A stretch of 64,000 bases of DNA from Streptomyces sp. WZ.A104. Lineage in GTDB: Bacteria; Actinomycetota; Actinomycetes; Streptomycetales; Streptomycetaceae. The translations under genes were made by a program, and so were the position numbers. Location: positions 27,208 through 91,207 of the forward strand of contig NZ_NWVL01000030.1 of NCBI RefSeq assembly GCF_002382885.1. Direction: 5' to 3'. Position 1 is the first letter of the stretch, and every line of letters starts with the position of its first letter. Of the stretch, positions 1 through 8,292 are shown one piece after another. The notes below the pieces were generated by a model. The model saw only the letters and a list, made by a program, of their open reading frames with translations, ran no database searches and was not told where the DNA came from.

Positions 1-61
1 TCGCGGCCCCGCCCTCGGGCAGCGCCGCGAACGGCAGTTGTTTGATCGGGTAGGCCGTCAC
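1..61 (-). CDS. Unidentified protein, N-terminal 20 codons only (cut by window edge)
   Basis: A GTG at 59-61 on the minus strand, preceded by a G-rich stretch that can serve as ribosome binding site, opens a frame reading MTAYPIKQLPFAALPEGGAA to the window edge. Third positions are G or C in most codons, as in real genes here. Twenty residues are too few to assign a family. It would be transcribed divergently from the penicillin-binding protein gene at 319. Confidence 0.35.
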   Translation of the reverse strand, partial: MTAYPIKQLPFAALPEGGAA

Positions 62-318
62 CGGACCACCCCCGCGCACGCCCGTGCCCCCATGCTCCAC
101 GCCCCCCGACGCTCGCGCCCGCGTGCACTCCCCCGTGCACCCCCGTCCAGTCTTCCCAGCATGGCCCCAGCTCACACGGCTGCGGAGCGGAGAGCGCTTT
201 CCAGCCAAGCATTCCGGTCCGGTAACAACACCCTCACCATCCGCCACCGCCGCCTAGGCTTCCTCAAGGATGCCCCTTGAACCTTTTTCGGGGCTCTCCT
301 GGGGAGGGGGACTGCGGG

Positions 319-1956
319 ATGCGCAGTGGAGCGAAGGTCGGCGTCGTCGGCGGTGTGTTCGTCCTGGTGGCGGGCGGTATCGGCTACGGGGCGTACAGCG
401 TGCTCGGAGACACGGGCGACGGGGGCGGCGGTACGCGGAGCGCGTCCGAGTCCTCGAAGGTGAAGACGGGACCGCCGAGCGCGGAGGAGATAGCCGAGAC
501 GTCGAAGGGCTTCTTCGACGCCTGGGCGGCCGGGGACGCGGCGACCGCGGCCCTGCTCACCAACAACGAGGCGGGCGCGGAGCCGGTGCTCGCCTCGTAC
601 GGCGAGGACGCCCACATCGGCAAGGTGAAGATCACCCCGGGCCCGGCGGTCGGCACGAAGGTGCCCTACGAGGTCAAGGCCACCGTGTCGTACGACGGGA
701 AGTCCAAGCCCCTGTCGTACGCCTCGGAGCTGACCGTCGTACGCGGCCTGACGACCGGGAAGGCCCTGGTCGACTGGGCGCCCACGGTCGTGCACCCGCA
801 GCTGACGGAGGGCGCGACGCTGAAGACGGGCGAGTCCTCGACCCCGGCGATCGATGCCGTCGACCGCAACGGCACAGTGCTGACCAAGGAGAAGTACCCC
901 TCGCTCGGGCCGATCCTGAACACGCTGCGCCAGAAGTACGGGGAGAGCGCCGGCGGTTCGGCCGGCATCGAGACCTGGATCGAGCCCGCCGACGAGTCCC
1001 AGCCGGAGATCAACCTGCTGACTCTGGCCAAGGGCAAGCCGGGCAAGGTGCAGACGACGCTCGACGCGGGCGCCCAGGCGGCGGCCGAGCGGGCGGTGAA
1101 GAAGTACTCGCAGGCGTCGGTGGTCGCGGTGAAGCCGTCCACGGGGGCGATCCGCGCGGTGGCCAACAACCCGGTGACCGAGTTCAACGTGGCGCTCCAG
1201 GGCAAGCAGGCGCCCGGCTCGACGCTGAAGATCGTGACGGCGGCGCTGCTGCTGGAGAAGGGGCTCGTCACCGCGAACGGGGCGGCGGAGTGCCCCAAGA
1301 ACGCGATGTACTACGGGCGTTCGTTCCACAACCTCGACCACTTCGCGCTGCCGGACGGCTCCACCTTCACCCAGAGCTTCGCCAAGTCCTGCAACACCGC
1401 CTTCATCAAGCTCATCGACGACACGAAGGACGACGCCGCCCTCCCCAAGATCGCCCGGGACGTCTTCGGTATCGGCCTGGACTGGAAGACCGGCGTCGTC
1501 ACGACCGACGGCAGCGTCCCGGCGGAGACAGGCGGTGAAGCGGCCGCCCAGTACATCGGCCAGGGCACCGTCCAGATGAACGTCCTCAACATGGCGTCCG
1601 TCACCGCCACCGCCCGCACCGGCACCTTCCGCCAGCCGGTCATCGTCCCCCAGTCCCTGGACAACCGGCCGTTGGCCACCGCCTCGCGCTCGCTGTCGCC
1701 CTCCGTCACCCAGCAGCTGACCACGATGATGCGCGCCACGGCGGCCTGGGGCACGGGCGCGAAGGCCATGGCGTCGGTGGGCGGCGACAAGGGCGCCAAG
1801 ACCGGTTCGGCCGAGGTCGGCGGGCAGGAGACCTCGAACAGCTGGTTCACCGGCTTCAGCAACGACCTCGCCGCCGCGGCGGTCGTCCAGAGCGGCGGCC
1901 ACGGCGGCGACGCGGCGGGCCCGGTGGTGGCGGAGGTGCTGCGCGCGGGCGGCTGA
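319..1956 (+). CDS. Penicillin-binding protein, transpeptidase with NTF2-like N-terminal domain
   Basis: Membrane-anchored D,D-transpeptidase that would cross-link peptidoglycan outside the cytoplasmic membrane; 545 residues. Residues 8-30 form one N-terminal hydrophobic segment, followed by an NTF2-like MecA_N-type domain (about 50-170), a linker and the transpeptidase domain. All three active-site motifs are visible: SxxK as STLK (Ser301), SxN as SCN (357-359) and KTG (494-496). The ATG at 319 is chosen because a G-rich Shine-Dalgarno (GGGGAGGGGG) lies just upstream; an in-frame upstream start at 277 would put a hydrophilic extension before the membrane anchor. There is no transglycosylase domain, so it is class B-like, resembling PBP2a/PbpA-type proteins. 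Family membership is firm; its role in growth or sporulation is not visible. Confidence 0.92.
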   Translation: MRSGAKVGVVGGVFVLVAGGIGYGAYSVLGDTGDGGGGTRSASESSKVKTGPPSAEEIAETSKGFFDAWAAGDAATAALLTNNEAGAEPVLASYGEDAHIGKVKITPGPAVGTKVPYEVKATVSYDGKSKPLSYASELTVVRGLTTGKALVDWAPTVVHPQLTEGATLKTGESSTPAIDAVDRNGTVLTKEKYPSLGPILNTLRQKYGESAGGSAGIETWIEPADESQPEINLLTLAKGKPGKVQTTLDAGAQAAAERAVKKYSQASVVAVKPSTGAIRAVANNPVTEFNVALQGKQAPGSTLKIVTAALLLEKGLVTANGAAECPKNAMYYGRSFHNLDHFALPDGSTFTQSFAKSCNTAFIKLIDDTKDDAALPKIARDVFGIGLDWKTGVVTTDGSVPAETGGEAAAQYIGQGTVQMNVLNMASVTATARTGTFRQPVIVPQSLDNRPLATASRSLSPSVTQQLTTMMRATAAWGTGAKAMASVGGDKGAKTGSAEVGGQETSNSWFTGFSNDLAAAAVVQSGGHGGDAAGPVVAEVLRAGG

Positions 1957-2069
1957 GGCCGGTCTCGATGCCGAAGCGACCTGCTGGTACTCACGTCCCT
2001 GGGGCGAGGGCGGAAGCACCCCCGCCCCAGGTCATCCGAGTAGACCCCTGCGGACAGGGCCCTGCGCGG

Positions 2070-2450
2070 CTAGGGCGCGAGCCTGATCGAGTTGATCGGG
2101 GTCAGGTCCACGTCCCAGAAGGTCCACGTGGGCATCTTCGCGCCGCAGCCGACCCCGTTGTACCCCGTGCACAGCTGGACGGTCGCCCCGCCTGTCTGGT
2201 TGTTGAACACCCGGTGGGTGCCGATCTGGTTGTTGAGGTTGTAGACGCCGTACCGGTAGTACGTCGCCTCCGGCCGGTTGCCGTTCCAGGACGCGCCCGG
2301 GTAGATGCAGACGTACCCGGACCGGCAGCCCGCGTAGGTGTCCTGGGCGTCCTGGGCGTCGGCCGAACCGGCCTGGGCCCCGGCCCCGGTCGTCAGTACG
2401 GCGCCTGCCGTGAACATGAGCAGTGCTGCCGCTCGTACGAACGTGCGCAT
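2070..2450 (-). CDS. Secreted peptidase inhibitor family I36-like protein
   Basis: Small secreted protein of 126 residues. The first 27 or so form a signal peptide (MRTFVRAAALLMFTAGAVLT then an A-x-A type site). The mature part is rich in Tyr, Asn and Gly and holds four Cys (motifs YAGCRSGYVCIY and LCTGYNGVGCG), the pattern of the I36 (SMI-like) metalloprotease inhibitor and crystallin-like family. ATG start with GGAGG-like sequence upstream. It lies 131 bp downstream of the HTH regulator on the same strand. Inhibitory activity is inferred from family resemblance only. Confidence 0.75.
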   Translation of the reverse strand: MRTFVRAAALLMFTAGAVLTTGAGAQAGSADAQDAQDTYAGCRSGYVCIYPGASWNGNRPEATYYRYGVYNLNNQIGTHRVFNNQTGGATVQLCTGYNGVGCGAKMPTWTFWDVDLTPINSIRLAP

Positions 2451-2581
2451 GGTGTTCCTCCCTGCGCCGGGCCTCTGGGGCCCGGTGCTCCCCTGTGGGA
2501 CGAGTGGGCGAGTGGTGTGACGGAAGAAGCGTGGCAGCGGAACGGGTACGCGCGCCGCACCCTTTCATCGGGATGAAAGGG

Positions 2582-3625
2582 TCACCTCCATCGAGAGGAG
2601 ACCGTCCCCGTTCCCCGGGACGAGGCCGCCCCCTCCAGCAGCTGCCGCCCCAGCGGCGAAGGGTGGTGGAGCGTGCACCGGCCCTCCTTGCGGCAGGCCG
2701 CGAGGCCCGCCTCGCGCAGGATCGCCAGCTGCTGGCTGGTGTTGGGCAGCGAGCAGCCCACCGCACGGGCCAGCTCCGACGTCGTGGCGCAGCCGCGGGC
2801 CGTCACCTCGTGGAGGAGCGCGGCGCGCGTCGGCCCCAGCAGCCGGGCGAGCGAGGCGCCGGGGGAACCGGGGGCGGCGGCCAGGACCGGCTTCTCGACC
2901 GGGTAGACCAGCGTCGGCAGCAGCGCGCCGTCGACCAGCGTGAGCGGTTTGCGCCAGCAGAAGTACGACGGCATCAGGAGCAGTCCGCGCCCACCCAGGT
3001 GCATGTCCCGGTCGACCGGGTACGTCACCTCCAGCACGGGCGGGCTCCACCGGGCCATCGGGCGGAACGTCTCCAGCAGGGCCCGGGTGCCTCCGGCCGC
3101 CAGTTCGCGGCTCCGCCAGGCGAGGTCGGAGGCCACCGCCGCGTCGATCCACGGCCGGTACGGGGCGACGAACGCCGCGTCGTACGCGGTGAGCAGCCCG
3201 CCCAGCGCCCGCAGCGCCGCCGCGTCACCCCGCGCCAACTCCTCCCCCAGGAAGGGCCGCACCCCCGGCGCCGACTCCGCGAGCAGCGTGAGCTCCCTGC
3301 GCAGCCTGGTCCGGGGCGTCGACAGCACCCGGTCCACGCCCTGGCGCAGATCCGCGTTGCCACCGTCCACGGCGGGCGTCAGGAAGTCGGGGAAGTAGGG
3401 GCCGAACGGCACCAGGCTGCGCAGCGCCAGCGCGACGGCGCGGTCCGCTCCGCCGCCGGTCCCGCGCAGGCGGGGGACGACGGCCCGCCGCCAGGGGCCG
3501 AACGCGACCGGGCCCTCGTCGGTCTGGAGCCGGCAGATGCTGCACACGATCTCCCAGAGCGGGTCCGGGCGCCGGGCGAGGCGGACGTACTCCAGGTCCT
3601 GGGCGGTGAAGTGGATGCGGAGCAC
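2582..3625 (-). CDS. ArsR-type winged-helix regulator with DUF5937-like N-terminal domain
   Basis: Probable DNA-binding regulator, 347 residues. The C-terminal 80 or so residues form a winged helix (ATTSELARAVGCSLPNTSQQ as recognition region, wing around EGRCTLHH), and the long N-terminal part matches the actinobacterial DUF5937/ArsR architecture. The GTG start at 3625 has AAGGGGG upstream. No metal-binding CxC motif is present, so the ligand is unknown. It may control the secreted inhibitor gene downstream or itself; that is inference from position. Confidence 0.7.
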   Translation of the reverse strand: MLRIHFTAQDLEYVRLARRPDPLWEIVCSICRLQTDEGPVAFGPWRRAVVPRLRGTGGGADRAVALALRSLVPFGPYFPDFLTPAVDGGNADLRQGVDRVLSTPRTRLRRELTLLAESAPGVRPFLGEELARGDAAALRALGGLLTAYDAAFVAPYRPWIDAAVASDLAWRSRELAAGGTRALLETFRPMARWSPPVLEVTYPVDRDMHLGGRGLLLMPSYFCWRKPLTLVDGALLPTLVYPVEKPVLAAAPGSPGASLARLLGPTRAALLHEVTARGCATTSELARAVGCSLPNTSQQLAILREAGLAACRKEGRCTLHHPSPLGRQLLEGAASSRGTGTVSSRWR

Positions 3626-3840
3626 TATTTCCCCCTTGTCACACTTTCCTGCATATGTCGCCCTATCACTGTGGCGCGGGAAGGGGAGCCGCGATCAGCG
3701 CCCGCGACTTCCGGCCAGGGAAGGACCGAGGATTGGCCGGATGACCTGGCGAAAGGGCGCGAGGGCGCACGGGAGGGGTCGCAGAACCAGCAGCCGGAAC
3801 CCCCTCGCGTGCCCCCTACAACGACCGCTAGCGTGCAGCC

Positions 3841-4359
3841 ATGAGCACACCCGAGCCCCCGGCGACCGCCCCCGCCCCCGTCACCTCCCCCGCCCACCCC
3901 CGGTTCGCCGAGGCACTGGCCGAGCTGGGCCTCCAGGTCGAGGTACGACGCTTCCCGGACGCGACCCGTACGGCAGCGGAGGCCGCCGCCGCGGTCGGCT
4001 GCGAGCTGAGCGAGATCGTCAAGTCCCTGGTCTTCGCGGCGGACGGGGTCCCGGTCCTGGTCCTGATGGACGGCTCCTCGCGGGTGGACGTCGAGCTGGT
4101 ACGGCGTGAGCTGGGCGCGCAGAAGGTCGAGCGGGCCGACGCGGGCCTGGTCCGGGAGACGACCGGGTACGCCATCGGGGGCGTACCGCCCTTCGGCCAC
4201 GCGACCCGGACCCGAGTACTGGCGGACCGGCGGCTGCTGGACCACCCGGTGGTGTGGGCGGCGGCGGGCACCCCGCACACGGTGTTCCCGCTCGACCCGA
4301 AGACCCTGATCGCCCACGCGGGCGCGACGGTGGCGGACGTGCGCGAGTCTGCCAGGTGA
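3841..4359 (+). CDS. YbaK/EbsC (ProX)-family aminoacyl-tRNA deacylase
   Basis: 172-residue cytoplasmic protein of the YbaK/prolyl-tRNA editing family, which hydrolyses misacylated tRNAs in trans. The family hallmark KSLVF (lysine in the EIVKSLVF segment, about residues 59-66), the LVLMDGSSRVD strand and the late GGVPPFGH motif are all present. The length is that of the stand-alone family. The start ATG at 3841 begins a short Pro-rich tail. It overlaps the next gene by 4 bp (GTGA), so the two are probably translationally coupled. Which tRNA it edits cannot be read from sequence. Confidence 0.88.
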   Translation: MSTPEPPATAPAPVTSPAHPRFAEALAELGLQVEVRRFPDATRTAAEAAAAVGCELSEIVKSLVFAADGVPVLVLMDGSSRVDVELVRRELGAQKVERADAGLVRETTGYAIGGVPPFGHATRTRVLADRRLLDHPVVWAAAGTPHTVFPLDPKTLIAHAGATVADVRESAR

Positions 4360-5207
4360 CCCCTCTGGTCGCGCTCGCGGTCCTCATAGCCGCAGTCACG
4401 CACGCCAGCTGGAACGCCATCGCCCACGCGATCAAGGACCAGCTGCTCTCCTTCACTCTGATCTCCGGCGGCGGCCTGCTGATCGGCGCGGCCCTCGCCC
4501 TCTTCGCCCCGTTCCCGGCGGCCGGGGCGTGGCCGTACCTCCTGGTCTCGGCCGCACTGCACGTGGCGTACATGCTGCTGCTGATGCGGTCGTTCACGCT
4601 CGGCGACTTCGGCCAGATGTACCCGATCGCCCGGGGCACGGCCCCGCTGGTGGTGACCGTCCTGGCGGCGGTCTTCGTCGGCGAGCACCCGGACGCGTGG
4701 GCGACGGCGGGCGTCGCGGTCGCCTCGGCCGGACTGGTCGGCCTGGCCCTCTGGGGCATCCACGGCTCCGGCACCCGCCCGCACTGGCCCGCGATCGTGG
4801 CTGCCCTGGGCACGGGCCTGGCCATCGCCGGGTACACGACGGTGGACGGCGTCGGCGTCCGGGCGTCGGGCACACCGCTCGGTTACGTCGCGTGGCTGAT
4901 GATCCTGGAGGGCCTGGCGATCCCGGCGTACGCCTACTACCGCCGCCGTTCCGAACTGGCTTCCCAGCTGAAACCGTTCGCCGTACGGGGCCTGCTCGGC
5001 GCGGCCCTGTCGGTCGTCGCGTACGGCCTGGTGCTGTGGGCCCAGACCAGGGCCCCGCTCGCCCCGATCGCGGCGCTGCGGGAGTCCTCGATCATCGTGG
5101 GTGCGGCGATCGGCACGCTGTTCTTCAAGGAGCGCTTCGGGGCGCCGAGGATCGCGGCGGCGGGCCTGATGGCAGTGGGCATCGGCCTGATGCTGCACAC
5201 GAGTTGA
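4356..5207 (+). CDS. EamA (DMT)-family transporter
   Basis: 283-residue inner-membrane protein with about ten hydrophobic segments arranged as two EamA repeats, starting with TPLVALAVLIAAVTHASWNA and ending with a typical last helix before a short polar tail. Members export metabolites or amino-acid derivatives; the substrate here is unknown. The GTG start overlaps the stop of the YbaK-type gene. It converges on the DUF397 gene, with only 7 bp between the two stops. Confidence 0.87.
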   Translation: MTPLVALAVLIAAVTHASWNAIAHAIKDQLLSFTLISGGGLLIGAALALFAPFPAAGAWPYLLVSAALHVAYMLLLMRSFTLGDFGQMYPIARGTAPLVVTVLAAVFVGEHPDAWATAGVAVASAGLVGLALWGIHGSGTRPHWPAIVAALGTGLAIAGYTTVDGVGVRASGTPLGYVAWLMILEGLAIPAYAYYRRRSELASQLKPFAVRGLLGAALSVVAYGLVLWAQTRAPLAPIAALRESSIIVGAAIGTLFFKERFGAPRIAAAGLMAVGIGLMLHTS

Positions 5208-5214
5208 GGTCGGA

Positions 5215-5427
5215 TCAGCGCCCTGTGGCGGCGTACGCGACGAAACCCTCCCAGGCGGCGGGGGTGACGGCGAGACGGGGGCCCTGGGCGTTCTTGGAGT
5301 CGCGGACGTGGACGGCGTCGGGGGCGGTCGCGACCTCGACGCAGTCGTTGGGGTTGCTGCTGTCGCTGTAGCTGCTCTTGAACCATCGCAGCTCAGACGC
5401 TTCCCCGGCAGAGGGCCTGTAGGTCAT
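5215..5427 (-). CDS. DUF397-domain small protein
   Basis: 70-residue protein with the diagnostic DUF397 features: W-[FY]-KSSYS near the N-terminus (WFKSSYSDSSNPNDCVEVA), VHVRDSK in the middle and W-x-x-F close to the C-terminus. In Streptomyces these proteins are encoded beside WhiJ/Scr1-type HTH regulators. Here its ATG overlaps the stop of the HTH gene by 4 bp, so it is co-translated with it. Its biochemical role is not established. Confidence 0.9.
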   Translation of the reverse strand: MTYRPSAGEASELRWFKSSYSDSSNPNDCVEVATAPDAVHVRDSKNAQGPRLAVTPAAWEGFVAYAATGR

Positions 5428-6302
5428 GACTCTCCCAGCACTTGCTCGATGAAGGCCTGGGACTCCTCCGGCGTGAGAGCCCGAGCCCGGATGATTCCAA
5501 ACCCTAGCTCAAGGATACGGAGCTGCTTCGGGTGAGCGATGGGCCTTCCGGCGAACTCGTCATCGGCCCGTCCGACCGCCGAGCCGTCCGCGAACTTCAG
5601 CACTTGGATACGCCCGCCCGTTCCTGGGTGGTCCCACCGGGAGGTCGGCATCACCTGGATGTCCACGAAGGGCAACTCCCTCAGGCGGAGCAGGTTTTCG
5701 AGCTGTCGCCGCCACACCGCCAAGCCGCCGATCGGGCGGCGCAGCGAGGCCTCCTCCTGGACGAAACTGAGTTCGGGAGCGGGAGCTCGGTCGAAGATGG
5801 AGTGCCGCGCCACGCGAGCGGCCACTGCGCGCTCCAGCTCGTCCGGTGACAGAACAGGGCGCCGCGTACCGAGCAGAGCCCTGGCGTACTCCTCCGTCTG
5901 CAACAGACCGTGCAGGTTGTGGCTGCCGTACGCCGCCAGCTCGACGGCCCTGGCCTCCAACTTCGCCAAGTCCCGGATCTTCTTCGGATACCGCACCTCG
6001 GCGATGTCCGACTTCATCGCCGCGAGCTTCCCGCCCGCCCCCAGCGCCAGGTCCACCCCGTCCATGAACTCCGGGCGGGGGATGCGCCGTCCGCCCTCCA
6101 CCTTGTAGATGAGGTCCTCCCCGTACCCCATCACCGACCCGAGCTCCCCCGCCCGCATCCCCGCCGCCTCACGCCACGCCCTGATCTGGCGCCCCACGGC
6201 GGCAACCACCGCGGCACCCGACTCGTCGTCCGGGTCGACGTCCCAGCCGGGCTCGTCCGCCCCGCCGTCTCCACGCTCCGTACCGTCATCAACCACGCTC
6301 AT
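5424..6302 (-). CDS. WhiJ/Scr1-type XRE-family regulator (DUF5753)
   Basis: 292-residue regulator. An XRE helix-turn-helix occupies about residues 30-90 (GRQIRAWREAAGMRAGELGS, then YKVEGGRRIPRP), followed by the long DUF5753 region with LLQTEEYARALL, VAARVARHSIFD and a late MPTSRWDHPG strand. This is the architecture of the Streptomyces WhiJ and Scr1 proteins, which repress development or secondary metabolism with a DUF397 partner. It forms an operon with the DUF397 gene, and a HATPase gene lies divergently 164 bp away. DNA target unknown. Confidence 0.9.
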   Translation of the reverse strand: MSVVDDGTERGDGGADEPGWDVDPDDESGAAVVAAVGRQIRAWREAAGMRAGELGSVMGYGEDLIYKVEGGRRIPRPEFMDGVDLALGAGGKLAAMKSDIAEVRYPKKIRDLAKLEARAVELAAYGSHNLHGLLQTEEYARALLGTRRPVLSPDELERAVAARVARHSIFDRAPAPELSFVQEEASLRRPIGGLAVWRRQLENLLRLRELPFVDIQVMPTSRWDHPGTGGRIQVLKFADGSAVGRADDEFAGRPIAHPKQLRILELGFGIIRARALTPEESQAFIEQVLGES

Positions 6303-6466
6303 GCCAGCCCCACTTCCGACGTGCGTGCCGCTCTTCCCTCAACCCCGCCCGTTCCCCACGCGTCACGCCCGACAGCCCGGACAACACCGGACAAGCCCCG
6401 GACACTCACCGTACGCAAGGGCTCCGTCACTGGGCACGGTACGCAGAGACGGCCACGCTGAGTGAC

Positions 6467-6904
6467 ATGAACCAAGAAGTCGTGCCGCTCGCACAACACC
6501 CCGCCCCCACCCGCTCGTTCACCGTCCTGCTCTCACCCACCCGCCGGGGCGCCCGGCTCGCCCGGCTGCTCACCGTCGCCCATCTCGGCGCCTGGGGGCT
6601 CCCGTCGGAGTCGGCGGCCCACATCGTGGCCGAGCTGGCCGCGAACGCCACGGTGCATGGCCGCGTCAAGGGAAGGGACTTCCAACTCACTCTCACCGTC
6701 GACGCGAAGACCCTACGCATCGAAGTCACCGACACCCGGGGTGACCGCCTCCCGCCCGGCCCGGGAGCCGTGAAGGCACCCGAGGACGACGCGGAGAACG
6801 GGCGCGGGCTGCTCATCGTCGAGGCACTGGCCGACCACTGGGGCGTCACCCCCGGGCCCGTACCGCGCAAGACGGTATGGGCCGAAATCGGCCTCGTACG
6901 GTGA
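6467..6904 (+). CDS. Anti-sigma-factor-type HATPase (RsbW/Scr3-like)
   Basis: 145-residue single-domain GHKL ATPase. The N box (ELAANATVHG), G1 (EVTDTRGD) and G2 (GRGLLIVEALADHWG) motifs are all intact. Such orphan anti-sigma-like kinases are abundant in Streptomyces and often accompany WhiJ/DUF397 pairs. No sigma factor or anti-anti-sigma gene is adjacent, so the partner is unknown. ATG start. A strong hairpin follows 9 bp after the stop. Confidence 0.88.
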   Translation: MNQEVVPLAQHPAPTRSFTVLLSPTRRGARLARLLTVAHLGAWGLPSESAAHIVAELAANATVHGRVKGRDFQLTLTVDAKTLRIEVTDTRGDRLPPGPGAVKAPEDDAENGRGLLIVEALADHWGVTPGPVPRKTVWAEIGLVR

Positions 6905-6913
6905 CGGCCTCCA

Positions 6914-6939
6914 CCGGGTCGCGCTCCACCGCGACCCGG
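6914..6939 (+). terminator. Perfect 10-bp hairpin after the HATPase gene
   Basis: CCGGGTCGCG at 6914-6923 and its exact reverse complement at 6930-6939 enclose a 6-nt loop. It begins 9 bp after the stop codon. There is no T-tract, which is usual for Streptomyces terminators. Confidence 0.75.
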
Positions 6940-7228
6940 TACGGCGCGACCGGATCGCGCTCGACCGCGACGCGGCGAAGCGCGACATCAACTACTTAAA
7001 GAACCAGGAGAAACAACCCCACCCCACCCGCCCCGGCCTCTACCCGACGGGCCCCAGGGGCTCGTCACCCACACGGGTGAGGTTTGCCAACTCAGCTGGA
7101 TTTCGAGCCGGTTGGCGGGCATATGCTCACGCCAGCACCAACACCAGACACCGGACATACGTCGGCCCCCGACCGGGACTGCAATCCCGAACGAGGGCCT
7201 GACCACCAAGGAAGAAGAGACCTTCCCG
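6940..7228. other. Intergenic region upstream of the zinc-knuckle HTH gene
   Basis: With the terminator this makes a gene-free stretch of over 300 bp. It holds GC-rich sequence with imperfect copies of the CGACCG/GCGCGACC words of the terminator at 6945-6985. A purine-rich AAGGAAGAAGAGA at 7208-7220 is the ribosome binding site of the next gene. I see no gene in it. Confidence 0.5.
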
Positions 7229-8230
7229 ATGGATACCCAGCAGAATACTGCGCTCATGCGCGCCCTGGCAGAGGTTCCCGGACCTCTCCCGGCCCGTGGC
7301 GTGATCCACATCGCCATCCCGCACACCGAGCGCTTCACGGTCGTCGGCAACCACCTCGCCCAGCACACCGCCCTCAGCGCCACCGCCCTGGGCGTCGCCG
7401 TACGCATCCAGTCGCTGCCCCGAGGTACCGAGGTCGGCGTCAAGGCCCTCGCCTCCCGCTTCCCCGAAGGCGAAAAACTCATCGCCACCGCCCTGCGCGA
7501 ACTGGAAGCCCACGGCTACCTTCAACGCACCGTCGTCCGCCTCCCGAACGGCCGAATCGCCACCCGCACGGTCTACTGCAACCACCCCGAAGCACTGCTG
7601 CACCCCCGAGCGGCGCCCACGCCACAACTGCCGCCCGCCTCCCGGCAGCCCCGGACACAGGCGCAGCAGGCACAGGCACAGGCACCTGTGCCTGATCCCG
7701 CGCCGACCCCGCTGCCAGACCCTGGACCGGTGCCGGAACCCCCCACCCAGCCCGCCACCGAACCCAACACACCCACCGCACGCCTCGTACCGCCACCGAC
7801 CGCACCCAAAGCCCCGCCCCGCCCCCTCCCCCGGCCCCGCGAACTCACCCCCGAACTCCGCCGGACTGCCGCCGCGCTCCTCACCGACCTACGACGACAC
7901 ACGCACGAACTGACGCTCACCGAGGACGCAGTCGAACGCCTCACCCCCGCCATGGCCGCCTGGCTGGAACGCGAAGCGCACCCCGACGCCATCCGCCACG
8001 CCCTGACGACCGACCTCCCGCAACCCGTCAACCACCCGGCGCAGTTCGTCAGACACCGCCTCATCGCGCTCCTGCCACCACCCCTCCCCGGCACTCAGGA
8101 GACCACCCCCGTACGTGCCGCCCTCGTCATCCCCATGCAGAACTGCGACGGCTGCGAACGCGGCTTCCGCGCCCGCACCCCCGGCCTCTGCCGCGCATGC
8201 AGAACCAACCACGAACAGACCGCCGCCTGA
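7229..8230 (+). CDS. HTH-domain protein with Pro/Gln-rich linker and C-terminal CxxC pair
   Basis: 333 residues. Residues 1-115 resemble the winged-helix domain found in many Streptomyces helix-turn-helix proteins of plasmid or mobile origin (LSATALGVAVRIQSLP, then LASRFPEGEKLIATALRELE and a wing ending at TRTVYC). A linker of about 100 residues is rich in Pro, Gln and Ala (QAQQAQAQAPVPDP). A helical domain follows, and the C-terminus holds CDGCERGF and CRACR, a probable zinc knuckle. The ATG at 7229 is chosen because AAGGAAGAAGAGA sits 8 bp upstream; the frame is open 39 codons further. Function unknown; DNA binding is inferred. Confidence 0.75.
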   Translation: MDTQQNTALMRALAEVPGPLPARGVIHIAIPHTERFTVVGNHLAQHTALSATALGVAVRIQSLPRGTEVGVKALASRFPEGEKLIATALRELEAHGYLQRTVVRLPNGRIATRTVYCNHPEALLHPRAAPTPQLPPASRQPRTQAQQAQAQAPVPDPAPTPLPDPGPVPEPPTQPATEPNTPTARLVPPPTAPKAPPRPLPRPRELTPELRRTAAALLTDLRRHTHELTLTEDAVERLTPAMAAWLEREAHPDAIRHALTTDLPQPVNHPAQFVRHRLIALLPPPLPGTQETTPVRAALVIPMQNCDGCERGFRARTPGLCRACRTNHEQTAA

Positions 8231-8292
8231 ACCCGTCGCTCGGCCGCGGGCACTACGTGGCACCCGGCACATCGCGGGCGGCAGGCGGTCCG

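Noticed and set aside
172..2019. Long open frame on the minus strand opposite the penicillin-binding protein gene
   Set aside because: It is antisense to a gene with all transpeptidase motifs, and its translation is Arg/Gly/Pro-rich without domains. It is an effect of high GC at third positions.
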